A program made the position numbers and the translations under genes. From assembly GCA_030039695.1 (NCBI GenBank), contig JASHVB010000873.1, forward strand, positions 1-11,104: a DNA stretch of 11,104 bases, written 5' to 3'. Below, piece by piece: positions 1-6,962 of the stretch. Below the pieces are notes generated by a model that had not been told where the DNA came from, did not search any database, and saw nothing but the letters and a program-made list of their open reading frames with translations. Position 1 is the first letter of the stretch. Every line of letters begins with the position of its first letter. The DNA comes from Acetobacteraceae bacterium (GTDB lineage: Bacteria; Pseudomonadota; Alphaproteobacteria; Acetobacterales; Acetobacteraceae).

Positions 1-18
1 AATCTTGGCGAGCAGAAC

Positions 19-234
19 TTACCCCCATCTCGAGTTCTCTCCCGCTTCGCCGGCCAGAAGATGTTGCGGCGGAGGGCCTGGATCGGGTGGTACCGGGATC
101 GGCACCGGTGGCTCCTCGATCGGCGGCGGGTCGTCCGGGTCGGGGTCCGGATCGGGCAGCTGCGGTTCACCGCCGGGGATGGGCGGGTCCGACAGTCGCA
201 ACCGTTCCTGCCACCCGCGCGTCATGGTCCGCAT
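19..234 (-). CDS. Small proline/aspartate-rich protein, function unknown
   Basis: A predicted 71-residue protein that I do not recognise. The N-terminal 15 residues are basic and contain Trp and Arg (MRTMTRGWQERLRL). Residues 16-57 are dominated by Pro, Asp and Glu, with DPDPDPDD, PPPIEEPP and PVPPDPGPP stretches. The C-terminal 14 residues are more ordinary. No signal peptide or membrane helix is visible, and the protein is probably disordered. The ATG at 234 is chosen because GAGGGAG lies six bases upstream; the frame stays open further upstream, but without a comparable binding site. It diverges from the dioxygenase-like gene. The opposite strand of the same DNA encodes a Gly/Ser-rich frame, so low-complexity sequence could by itself create an open frame here. 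The good ribosome binding site is the main argument for a gene. Small acidic proline-rich proteins of this sort are common and uncharacterised in proteobacteria. Confidence 0.5.
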   Translation of the reverse strand: MRTMTRGWQERLRLSDPPIPGGEPQLPDPDPDPDDPPPIEEPPVPIPVPPDPGPPPQHLLAGEAGENSRWG

Positions 235-277
235 CGCATGCTCCCTCGTCCGTGCATCAGGCATGAATGCCGCCGGA

Positions 278-291
278 TGCAACGGGTTGCA
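278..291. promoter_or_regulatory. Perfect 14-bp dyad, LacI-family-like operator candidate
   Basis: TGCAAC-GG-GTTGCA is a perfect inverted repeat in the shared upstream region of the proline-rich gene and the dioxygenase-like gene. The first half plus two bases (TGCAACGG) recurs as a direct repeat at 317-324, and TTGCACCA occurs at 287-294 and 336-343. LacI-family operators often have the form TGCAACCGGTTGCA, so this site differs only at the central pair. The role as an operator is inference; no regulator gene of that family is in the window. Confidence 0.4.
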
Positions 292-306
292 CCACCGCGC
301 CCGGCG

Positions 307-335
307 TTGACGCGCTTGCAACGGCTGCGTACCTC
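307..335 (+). promoter_or_regulatory. Weak candidate promoter of the dioxygenase-like gene
   Basis: TTGACG (307-312) matches the sigma-70 -35 hexamer in five of six positions. A 17-base spacer leads to TACCTC (330-335), a poor -10. It lies just downstream of the 278-291 dyad and 36 bases before the ATG at 371. The call rests mainly on the -35 element. Confidence 0.25.
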
Positions 336-370
336 TTGCACCAACGACATTGCGCGCGGAGGGACCAGCC

Positions 371-1357
371 ATGGCCCAACTGGTGGCGGCTTTCGGCTCG
401 TCGCACAGCCCGATGCTGGCGGCGCGGGCAGAGGACTGGAACGGCGGCTTCCTCAGTCGCGACCGTTCCCGCCCTCACGTCGATCTCGACGGCAACCCAT
501 GCAACTACGAGGCACTGCTCGCGCGCGCGCCCGCCGACGCAATGGAGCGGATCGCCCCCACATTGCTCGCGCGACGACACGCCGAAATCACCGCGGCCAT
601 CTCACGCCTCGCTGACGACATCGCGCGCTCCCAGCTCGATGCGCTGATCGTGGTCGGTGACGACCAGAAGGAGTTGTTCGACGACACCAACATGCCGGCG
701 ATCGGCATCTACTACGGCGGCACGATCCGCAACGCCGCCGCTTCGTCCGTAACGGGCGACGACTGGATGGCGGTCGCCCGGAGGCGCTACCACGAGCCGA
801 GTGGTCCCGCCGACCATCCCTGTCATGCACCACTCGCCCGCCACCTGATCGAGGCCCTGCAGCGTGACGGCTTCGATATTTCCGTCATGGGTGGAACAGC
901 AGAGGGCAAATACGAAGGACACGCTTTCTCCTGGGTGCATCGCTTCTGCATGAAGAACGGCACGGTGCCGATTGTGCCAGTGTTCCTCAACGCCTATTAC
1001 CCGCCGAACCAGCCGACCCAGGAGCGCTGTTACGCGCTGGGCGAGGCGATGGCGCGCGCCGTGGCGCTGCTACCCGGCAATGCGCGCATCGGCATTCTCG
1101 CGTCCGGCGGCCTTAGCCATTTCGTCGTGGACGAGTTGTTCGACCGCGCCTTGCTCGCCGCATTACAGCGCAAGGACTCGGCCTTCTTTCGCAACGCACC
1201 GCTGGCGAAGCTGCAGTCAGGCAGCTCGGAAATCCGCAACTGGATTTGCATGGCTGGCGCACTCGGCTCCCTTGAACTGGCCTGGGTTGCCTATGCACCC
1301 GGCTATCGCACGCCCGCGCTGACCGGGACGGGTTTGGCCTTCGCGAGTTTCCACTGA
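371..1357 (+). CDS. LigB-fold class III extradiol dioxygenase-like protein
   Basis: A 328-residue protein of the class III (DODA/LigB-type) extradiol ring-cleavage family. That family opens catechol-type rings, or in some branches has lost metal chemistry. Visible anchors are GSSHSPM at the N-terminus with His12 (equivalent to LigB Fe ligand His12), EGHAF with His184, SGGLSHF with His250 (equivalent to LigB catalytic His195), and SGSSEIRNW with Glu287 (equivalent to Fe ligand Glu242). Where LigB has NDH (His61, third Fe ligand), this protein has GDDQ, giving Gln99. The ATG at 371 is chosen over an in-frame TTG at 350 because GGAGGG at 358-363 sits seven bases before it, inside the longer frame. 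The downstream gene is convergent, so this is probably monocistronic. No alpha-subunit (LigA-like) gene is beside it. Substrate is unknown, and whether it is active as a dioxygenase is uncertain because of Gln99. Confidence 0.82.
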   Translation: MAQLVAAFGSSHSPMLAARAEDWNGGFLSRDRSRPHVDLDGNPCNYEALLARAPADAMERIAPTLLARRHAEITAAISRLADDIARSQLDALIVVGDDQKELFDDTNMPAIGIYYGGTIRNAAASSVTGDDWMAVARRRYHEPSGPADHPCHAPLARHLIEALQRDGFDISVMGGTAEGKYEGHAFSWVHRFCMKNGTVPIVPVFLNAYYPPNQPTQERCYALGEAMARAVALLPGNARIGILASGGLSHFVVDELFDRALLAALQRKDSAFFRNAPLAKLQSGSSEIRNWICMAGALGSLELAWVAYAPGYRTPALTGTGLAFASFH

Positions 1358-1379
1358 GGGGATTTATTACGTTTGAGCA

Positions 1380-1403
1380 CACGACCGCGGTTCTTGTGTC
1401 GTG
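1380..1403 (+). terminator. Possible weak terminator stem-loop
   Basis: CACGAC (1380-1385) can pair with GTCGTG (1398-1403) across a 12-base loop, 22 bases after the stop of the dioxygenase-like gene and before the convergent MFS gene. There is no run of T after it, so termination is doubtful. The rest of the 117-bp convergent gap holds only a short GC palindrome at 1415-1424. Confidence 0.2.
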
Positions 1404-1474
1404 AACAACTTCCTCGCCGCGGCGGCCCAGTCCTTGAACAGCGAATTGCAGAATAGCAACAGGCGCGCCGCCGC

Positions 1475-2728
1475 TTATTCGCCGAGTGACAGAGCCAGCC
1501 CCGCTTGGGCGCGCTGACGCAGCAGCAGCGCGCCGATGAGGATCAGGTTCGCAAGGCCGAACACCACGCCGACGCCGAACGCCGGCGCGTAGTACCCGAA
1601 ATGATCATACAGGGCGCCGGCGAACCAGCTTCCGAATGCCATGCCACTCATGGCGGTGAATAGCAGGGTGGGAATGCGCCAGGATGCTTCGTAGGAAGGG
1701 AACAAAGCACGGACCGTCAGTGCGTAGGACGGAATGATGCCGGCGAAGCCCAGGCCATAGGCAGCCGCGACGGCGAACAATCCCGCTTCGTTCTTCGTCA
1801 TGGTGAACGCCGCGATGGCCAGGACCATGCAAGCGGAACCCAGGAACACCGCCTGCAGGCCACCGAACCGGTCACCCACCCAGCCCCAGAACTGCCGCGA
1901 GAAGAATGCACAGCCCAGCAGCACCGACAGCATCGCCGCGCCCTTGGCCGGCGAAATGCCGAGATCGCTACAGAACGCCACCAGATGCGACGCCGGCAGT
2001 GACATCGGCACGCAGCAAAAGAACGAAGCAAGGCACAGTATCGCCTGCACGACATTCGGCCGCAGTCCCAGCACGCGCGGCATGTGTGTTGCGGCTGCAT
2101 GGCGAACCGGCCGCACCACAGGCTCCGGTGCGGGCGCCAGGAAGAACAAGGAGATCGGCAGGATCAGCACGAGCGTCGCCACGCCGAAGCCGGCCATGGT
2201 TGCCTGCCAGCCGTAGTGGGCGATGCCCCGCTCGAAGATCGTCGGCCAGACGATTCCGGCGATGTACTGACCGGAGGAGATCAAGGCCAGCGCCGTGCCG
2301 CGCCGACGGTCGAACCAGCGGCTGACATAGACCAGAAGCGGCGCATACAGCGCGCCATTTCCGATCAACCCGATCAGCAGGCCATGACCGACATACAGCG
2401 CCCAAACGTAACCGGTCGAGGCGAGGGCCAGTCCCGCACCGGTCATCGCAGCCCCGATGCTGCTCGTCGCGCGGATGCCAATGCGGTCGGCCACCCAGCC
2501 CATCAGGATGCCGCCGATCCCGGTACCAACCCACGTCATTGCGCCTGCCAGCGCAATAACCGAACGGTCAGAGTGCAGGCTGGCCTGAATTGGCTCCAGC
2601 CCTACCACCACCACCAACGGCGCACCGTAGCCCACCGCGAGAATCACCAGAGCCAGACACGCGGCTATCCAGGAACCGCGAGTCTCGATACTGGCGCTAT
2701 ACTGAGACAAAGCCCCAGAATCCGGCAT
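1475..2728 (-). CDS. MFS transporter, 12 transmembrane helices
   Basis: A 417-residue major facilitator superfamily carrier of the inner membrane. Hydrophobic segments are spread along the whole length in a pattern compatible with two bundles of six helices. The MFS signature between helices 2 and 3 is GWVADRIG (about residues 77-84), and the second half has the matching GWVGDRFG (282-289). The central loop (about 200-220) is short and basic. The YVSRWFDRRRGTALAL stretch (about 134-149) is typical of the oxalate/formate antiporter-like and monocarboxylate-type branches, so an organic acid is a reasonable guess for the substrate. The ATG at 2728 has GGGAGG 11 bases upstream, slightly long but strong. 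The gene diverges from the CoA-transferase at 2847 with a 118-bp gap, which suggests that the carrier may import a substrate that is then activated by CoA transfer. This pairing is inference. Confidence 0.88.
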   Translation of the reverse strand: MPDSGALSQYSASIETRGSWIAACLALVILAVGYGAPLVVVVGLEPIQASLHSDRSVIALAGAMTWVGTGIGGILMGWVADRIGIRATSSIGAAMTGAGLALASTGYVWALYVGHGLLIGLIGNGALYAPLLVYVSRWFDRRRGTALALISSGQYIAGIVWPTIFERGIAHYGWQATMAGFGVATLVLILPISLFFLAPAPEPVVRPVRHAAATHMPRVLGLRPNVVQAILCLASFFCCVPMSLPASHLVAFCSDLGISPAKGAAMLSVLLGCAFFSRQFWGWVGDRFGGLQAVFLGSACMVLAIAAFTMTKNEAGLFAVAAAYGLGFAGIIPSYALTVRALFPSYEASWRIPTLLFTAMSGMAFGSWFAGALYDHFGYYAPAFGVGVVFGLANLILIGALLLRQRAQAGLALSLGE

Positions 2729-2767
2729 TGCCGCCGGTACCTCCCGATTGGCTGCCGCCGCACGGGT

Positions 2768-2795
2768 TTGCCCTCGCGATTGGCGGACCTATAAG
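2768..2795 (+). promoter_or_regulatory. Candidate sigma-70 promoter of the first CoA-transferase
   Basis: TTGCCC (2768-2773) and TATAAG (2790-2795) are separated by 16 bases and match the consensus in four and five of six positions. Transcription would start near 2803, about 45 bases before the ATG at 2847. It lies in the divergent gap shared with the MFS gene. No equally good promoter was seen for the opposite strand. Confidence 0.4.
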
Positions 2796-2814
2796 CGAAG
2801 GCGACGATATGAAC

Positions 2815-2832
2815 GGATCCGGCGGATCCGGC
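2815..2832 (+). repeat. Tandem 9-bp repeat with hairpin potential in the CoA-transferase leader
   Basis: GGATCCGGC occurs twice in direct tandem. Because GGATCC is self-complementary, the two copies can also pair as a 6-bp stem with a GGC loop (2815-2829), ending seven bases before the GCGGAG ribosome binding site. It could modulate translation, or it could be chance in GC-rich DNA. Confidence 0.45.
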
Positions 2833-2846
2833 AAGCGGAGATAGTG

Positions 2847-4052
2847 ATGAACGACCCAACTGGCCCGCTGAAAGGCCTGCGCGTTTTCGATCTGACCCGT
2901 GTTCTGGCGGGCCCTACATGCGTGCAGATGCTCGCAGATCTTGGCGCGGACGTAGTCAAGATCGAGCGGCCGGGAAGCGGTGACGACACCCGTGGCTTCG
3001 CCCCGCCCTACATGCCGAACACGCAAGAAAGCGCGTACTTCGTCGGGGTAAACCGCAACAAGCGATCAGTCAGTCTCGACATCGCCCGGCCAGAGGGCCA
3101 GGAAATTGCCCAGCGGCTGATCGCGACATGCGATATCCTGGTAGAAAATTTCAAGGTCGGTGCGCTGGAAAAATATAGTCTCGGTTACCAGCAAATTCAC
3201 GCAAAATTTCCTCGACTGATTTATTGCTCAATTACTGGCTTTGGACAAACGGGGCCGTATGCGCCGCGGCCGGGCTACGACTCGCTGATCCAGGCAATGG
3301 GCGGCGTGATGAGCCTGACCGGCGAGCCGGACGGCCTGCCGCAGAAGGTCGGTGTGCCTGTCGCCGACATCTTTGCCGGGTTGTACGGTTGTATTGGAAT
3401 TCTGGCGGCGCTGCGGCATCGCGATCTGACCGGAGAAGGCCAGCAGATCGACATTGGCATGTTGGACACCCACGTGGCATGGCTGGCGAACCAGGGCATG
3501 AACTATCTCGCCACCGGTGAAAATCCGCCGCGGCTGGGCAATCAGCATCCCAACATCGTGCCGTACCAGGTGTTCGCGACCGAGGACGGCCATATCGTTT
3601 TATCAATCGGCAATGATCCAACATTCAAGCGCTTCTGCGAGGCCTTTGCCTTGACCCACCTGCTGGATGACGCGCGCTTTGCCACCAACGCCGCGCGTGT
3701 GCAGAACAGGCAACTGGTGACGGACACGCTGGCGCCGGTGATGCAGCAGCACAGGACCAGCTGGTGGGTCGAAAAGCTGGAGGCACTAAAGATCGGTTGT
3801 GGCCCGATCAACAAGCTCTCCGAGGTGTTTGCCGATCCGCAGGTGATCGCGCGCGGCGCGGTGGTCGAGATGCGCCACGGCTCTGGCGAGCAAATGAAAA
3901 TGATTGCCAATCCTGTGCACTTGTCGGAGACGCCCGCAGATTACCGTCTGCCGCCGCCGATGTTGGGCGAGCACACCGATGCGGTTCTGCGCGAGCGGCT
4001 CGGATTGGACGCGGAAAGACTGGCGGAGCTGCGGGAGAAAGGCGTGATCTGA
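2847..4052 (+). CDS. Family III (CaiB/BaiF) CoA-transferase
   Basis: A 401-residue cytoplasmic enzyme expected to move coenzyme A between carboxylic acids (formyl-CoA transferase, carnitine-CoA transferase and related enzymes). The N-terminus shows GLRVFDLTRVLAGP followed by LADLGADVVKIERP (CoA-binding region), NKRSVSLD (residues 71-78) and LVENFKVGALEK. VADIFAG places Asp174 where formyl-CoA transferase has its catalytic Asp169. The C-terminus has GCGPINKLSEV and LGEHTDAVLRERLGL, usual for the family. The length is typical. The ATG at 2847 is chosen because GCGGAG (2835-2840) precedes it by six bases and family members begin at this point; the open frame extends upstream to 2748 with arginine-rich sequence unlike the family. 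Bases 3141-3240 are only about 40% G+C, unlike the rest of the gene. Substrate cannot be deduced. The divergent MFS gene hints at an imported organic acid. Confidence 0.9.
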   Translation: MNDPTGPLKGLRVFDLTRVLAGPTCVQMLADLGADVVKIERPGSGDDTRGFAPPYMPNTQESAYFVGVNRNKRSVSLDIARPEGQEIAQRLIATCDILVENFKVGALEKYSLGYQQIHAKFPRLIYCSITGFGQTGPYAPRPGYDSLIQAMGGVMSLTGEPDGLPQKVGVPVADIFAGLYGCIGILAALRHRDLTGEGQQIDIGMLDTHVAWLANQGMNYLATGENPPRLGNQHPNIVPYQVFATEDGHIVLSIGNDPTFKRFCEAFALTHLLDDARFATNAARVQNRQLVTDTLAPVMQQHRTSWWVEKLEALKIGCGPINKLSEVFADPQVIARGAVVEMRHGSGEQMKMIANPVHLSETPADYRLPPPMLGEHTDAVLRERLGLDAERLAELREKGVI

Positions 4053-4117
4053 CCTGCTGCGTGCCGCGCGACGCCCCTGTCGTGGCGATCCGCGCAGCTG
4101 GCCGGCGTACCAAGAAC

Positions 4118-4132
4118 CGGCGTCGATCGCCG
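4118..4132 (+). terminator. Short GC stem-loop after the CoA-transferase
   Basis: CGGCG-TCGAT-CGCCG can form a 5-bp stem with a 5-base loop, 65 bases after the CoA-transferase stop. No T-run follows, so it is only a weak terminator candidate separating this gene from the glycogen operon. Confidence 0.2.
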
Positions 4133-4162
4133 CCGGAAGAGCGGCCATGAGGCAGTCTCGCA

Positions 4163-4191
4163 ATGACAGGCGCAACAAAGTTGCGTAGGCT
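4163..4191 (+). promoter_or_regulatory. Candidate glgC promoter with a dyad in its spacer
   Basis: ATGACA (4163-4168) matches the -35 consensus in five of six positions. Exactly 17 bases later, TAGGCT (4186-4191) keeps the T, A and final T of the -10. Fifteen of the 17 spacer bases (4171-4185) form a perfect dyad, CGCAAC-AAA-GTTGCG. A protein bound there would cover the promoter. The transcript would start near 4198, which argues against the in-frame GTG at 4197 and for the ATG at 4224. Promoter and operator roles are inferred. The dyad could alternatively be a 6-bp RNA hairpin ending the upstream transcript. Confidence 0.45.
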
Positions 4192-4223
4192 AGGCGGTGA
4201 CCTCGGCCGACGCAGGGAGCCCC

Positions 4224-5495
4224 ATGCCAGCAGCAGCATCCACTCTGAGTGCCCCTCTCGCCCGGTCCTCGATGGCCTACGTCCTTGCTGGCGGCCGCGG
4301 CAGCCGGCTGATGGAGCTGACAGACATCCGCGCCAAGCCCGCGGTCTATTTCGGCGGCAAGTCCCGGATCATCGACTTTGCCCTGTCCAACGCGGTGAAT
4401 TCCGGCATCCGCCGTATCGGCGTGGCAACTCAGTACAAGGCACACAGCCTGATCCGCCACATGCAGCGCGGCTGGAACTTCTTCCGCCCGGAGCGAAACG
4501 AGAGCTTTGATATCCTGCCGGCGAGCCAGCGCGTCTCGGAGAACCAGTGGTACGCCGGCACCGCTGATGCAGTGTTTCAGAACATCGATATCATCGAGAG
4601 TTATGGACCGCAGCACATCGTGCTGCTGGCCGGCGACCACATCTACAAAATGGACTACGAACACATGCTGCAGCAGCACGTCGAGCAACGCGCCGACGTG
4701 ACCGTGGCATGCTTCGAAGTGCCGCGCCTTGAGGCGACGGGATTCGGCGTGATGCACGTGGATTCCGCTGCACGCATGCTGTCGTTCCTGGAAAAGCCCT
4801 TGGATCCGCCCGGCATGCCGGACAAGCCCGACATGGCGCTCGCAAGCATGGGCATCTATGTGTTCGAGACCGGCTTTCTGTTTGATCAGCTCCGGCGCGA
4901 CGCGGCTGACAAGCACTCGGCACATGATTTCGGCCGGGACATTATCCCTGATCTGGTCAAGCACGGAAAAGCCGTGGCGCATCGTTTCACCGATTCTTGC
5001 GTACGGTCCAGTGCCGAGAGCCACACTTACTGGCGAGACGTCGGGACCGTGGATGCCTATTGGGAAGCCAATATCGATCTCACTCAGGCATCGCCGGCGC
5101 TGGATCTGTACGACCGCGACTGGCCGATCTGGACCTATAGCGAGCTCGTGCCTCCGGCGAAATTTGTGCATGATATCGACGGCCGTCGCGGCCAGGCCGT
5201 GAGTTCGCTGGTATCGGGTGGCTGCATTGTCTCAGGGGCGCGGATCCGCCGCTCGCTGCTGTTTACCGGTGTACGCGTGCATTCGTATGCGTCGCTTGAT
5301 GGCGCGGTCGTGCTGCCCTTTGCGGTGGTCAACCGCTCGGCCCGCCTGCGCAATGTCGTCATCGACCGCGGGGTAATCATTCCGGAGGGGCTTGTGGTGG
5401 GCGAGGACCCCGATGCGGACGCCAAACGCTTCCGCCGCACCGAACGCGGTATCTGTCTGATCACCCAGCCGATGATCGACGGGCTCCGGAACTGA
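4224..5495 (+). CDS. glgC: Glucose-1-phosphate adenylyltransferase (ADP-glucose pyrophosphorylase)
   Basis: Makes ADP-glucose and pyrophosphate from ATP and glucose-1-phosphate, the committed and allosterically controlled step of bacterial glycogen synthesis, in the cytoplasm. The 423-residue protein has the nucleotide-binding LAGGRGSRL (21-29), [11 protein letters not shown] (36-46, with Lys38 at the activator-site position), the WYAGTADA substrate loop (109-116), [11 protein letters not shown] (135-145, Asp138 catalytic) and FLEKPLDPP (188-196, Lys191 for glucose-1-phosphate). SMGIYVF and YWRDVGT follow, then a C-terminal left-handed beta-helix with [14 protein letters not shown]. The ATG at 4224 is preceded four bases upstream by AGGGAG (4214-4219). 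An in-frame GTG at 4197 would add nine residues but has no good ribosome binding site and would coincide with the predicted transcription start. glgA follows after nine bases. No branching-enzyme or phosphoglucomutase gene accompanies them here. Confidence 0.96.
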   Translation: MPAAASTLSAPLARSSMAYVLAGGRGSRLMELTDIRAKPAVYFGGKSRIIDFALSNAVNSGIRRIGVATQYKAHSLIRHMQRGWNFFRPERNESFDILPASQRVSENQWYAGTADAVFQNIDIIESYGPQHIVLLAGDHIYKMDYEHMLQQHVEQRADVTVACFEVPRLEATGFGVMHVDSAARMLSFLEKPLDPPGMPDKPDMALASMGIYVFETGFLFDQLRRDAADKHSAHDFGRDIIPDLVKHGKAVAHRFTDSCVRSSAESHTYWRDVGTVDAYWEANIDLTQASPALDLYDRDWPIWTYSELVPPAKFVHDIDGRRGQAVSSLVSGGCIVSGARIRRSLLFTGVRVHSYASLDGAVVLPFAVVNRSARLRNVVIDRGVIIPEGLVVGEDPDADAKRFRRTERGICLITQPMIDGLRN

Positions 5496-5504
5496 TATCC
5501 GGCG

Positions 5505-6962
5505 ATGGTTTTTGACGTCCTCGCGGTCGCGTCCGAGGTGTTCCCTCTGATCAAGACCGGAGGTCTGGCCGACGTGGTCGGCGCTCTGCCCGGGGCGTTG
5601 CGCCACGAAGGCGTTCGCGTGCGCACAGTCGTGCCAGGCTATCCCGCGGTGTTGCGCGCGTTGCCGGAACCGACAGAGCAGTACGGGTTCGACGAATTGT
5701 TCGGTGGGCCGGCGCGGCTGCTGGCGGCGGTTGTGGACGAGCTCGAGCTGTACGTGCTCGATGCGCCGCACCTGTACGCCCGCGGCGGCGGGCCTTATGC
5801 CAGCGAAAACGCTGTGCCCTGGCCTGACAATGCGATTCGCTTCGCGGCGCTTGGGCAGGTTGCGGCGCGGCTCGGTCGCGGCCTGCTGCCGGATTTCACC
5901 CCCGCCATTGTGCACGCGCACGACTGGCAGGCAGGACTTGCCCCGACCTACCTTTACTACGGTGGCGAGCCTCGGCCTGGCCTGGTCATGACCGTGCACA
6001 ACATTGCCTATCAGGGCCAGGTTCCTGCTGGGCTGTTGCCAACGCTTGGCCTGCCGCCGTCCGCCTACTCCGTTGATGGCGTCGAATATTACGGCAGCAT
6101 CGGCTACCTGAAAGCTGGATTGTGGTGCGCGGATCGCATCACGACCGTCTCTCCCACTTATGCCGCAGAAATCATGACCGACGAAGGCGGCATGGGCCTC
6201 GGCGGTCTGTTGCGTGCCCGCGCATCGGTGACGTCCGGCATTCTCAACGGCATCGACACGGCCGTGTGGAATCCATCGACCGATCCGCATTTGCCGGCGA
6301 CCTATGACGCGTCGTCCCTGGCCCTGGCGCGCGCTCGTAACAAGCGGGCGCTGCAGACACGCTTTGCCCTCACGCAGGATCCGGATGCACTGCTGTTCGG
6401 CGTGGTCGGCCGGCTGGAATGGCTGAAGGGCCTCGATCTGTTGCTCGGGTCGATTCCGGATCTGCTGTCGCTCGGCGCGCAGCTCGCGGTGATCGGCTCG
6501 GGAGATGCCGCCCTCCAGCGAGGCTTCACCGCGGCACTCGACGCGCACCCCCACCGCATGGGCGTCATCATCGGTTACAATGAGGGGCTGGCACATCTCA
6601 TTCAGGGCGGCAGCGACGCCATCGTGGTGCCTTCGCGTTTCGAGCCATGTGGCCTGACGCAGCTCTGCGCCCTCCACTACGGCGCCCTGCCGGTCGTCGC
6701 ACGTGTCGGCGGCCTCACCGACACCGTCATCGACGCCAACGAGGCGGCGCTCGCCGCGGGCGTCGCGACCGGCGTGCAGTTTCATCCGGTAACGGGAGAG
6801 CGCCTCGCGTTGGCGCTGGCCCGCACCGCGGCATTCTGGCGGGACCACGTACTATGGCGGCGAATGCAGCAGAACGGCATGGCCACGGATGTAAGCTGGA
6901 ACCGCGCCGCGCGTCGCTATGCCGCGATCTATCGCGAACTGGCCGAGGCGCGCCGTGGCTGA
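5505..6962 (+). CDS. glgA: Glycogen synthase (ADP-glucose dependent, GT5)
   Basis: Transfers glucose from ADP-glucose to the growing alpha-1,4-glucan, the step after GlgC. The 485 residues are the usual GT5 length with two Rossmann domains. The N-terminal domain has [15 protein letters not shown] (15-29, Lys17 of the KTGGL ADP-glucose site), HAHDWQAGL (137-145) and [10 protein letters not shown] (162-171). The C-terminal domain has [12 protein letters not shown] (302-313, Arg303 and Lys308 for phosphate binding) and [16 protein letters not shown] (378-393, Glu380 catalytic). The sequence looks closest to the rhizobial type from memory of the Agrobacterium enzyme. The ATG at 5505 lies nine bases after the glgC stop and has no clear Shine-Dalgarno sequence, so translation probably relies on coupling to glgC. 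Its last eight bases overlap the next gene. All key residues are present. Confidence 0.96.
   Translation: MVFDVLAVASEVFPLIKTGGLADVVGALPGALRHEGVRVRTVVPGYPAVLRALPEPTEQYGFDELFGGPARLLAAVVDELELYVLDAPHLYARGGGPYASENAVPWPDNAIRFAALGQVAARLGRGLLPDFTPAIVHAHDWQAGLAPTYLYYGGEPRPGLVMTVHNIAYQGQVPAGLLPTLGLPPSAYSVDGVEYYGSIGYLKAGLWCADRITTVSPTYAAEIMTDEGGMGLGGLLRARASVTSGILNGIDTAVWNPSTDPHLPATYDASSLALARARNKRALQTRFALTQDPDALLFGVVGRLEWLKGLDLLLGSIPDLLSLGAQLAVIGSGDAALQRGFTAALDAHPHRMGVIIGYNEGLAHLIQGGSDAIVVPSRFEPCGLTQLCALHYGALPVVARVGGLTDTVIDANEAALAAGVATGVQFHPVTGERLALALARTAAFWRDHVLWRRMQQNGMATDVSWNRAARRYAAIYRELAEARRG

Noticed and set aside
5..310. Gly/Ser-rich plus-strand frame at the left edge
   Set aside because: It is the complement of the proline/aspartate-rich frame, and its glycine-serine runs come from the same simple sequence.
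1367..1474. Short frame continuing in phase after the MFS stop codon (about 35 codons)
   Set aside because: It has no start with a ribosome binding site, no recognisable motif and no sign of readthrough context.
2084..2794. Plus-strand open frame of 236 codons opposite the MFS gene
   Set aside because: The product is low-complexity and polar, while the minus strand gives a coherent 12-helix transporter.
4197..4223. GTG at 4197 as the glgC start
   Set aside because: It lacks a good ribosome binding site and coincides with the predicted transcription start. The ATG at 4224 has AGGGAG at four bases.
3786..5171. Minus-strand open frame of 461 codons across the CoA-transferase end and glgC
   Set aside because: It is antisense to well-supported genes, its product has no recognisable domain, and long antisense frames are expected in high-GC coding DNA.
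5232..6848. Minus-strand open frame of 538 codons opposite glgC/glgA
   Set aside because: It is the mirror of glgA, whose catalytic motifs are all intact. The antisense product is Arg/Gln/His-rich without domain features.
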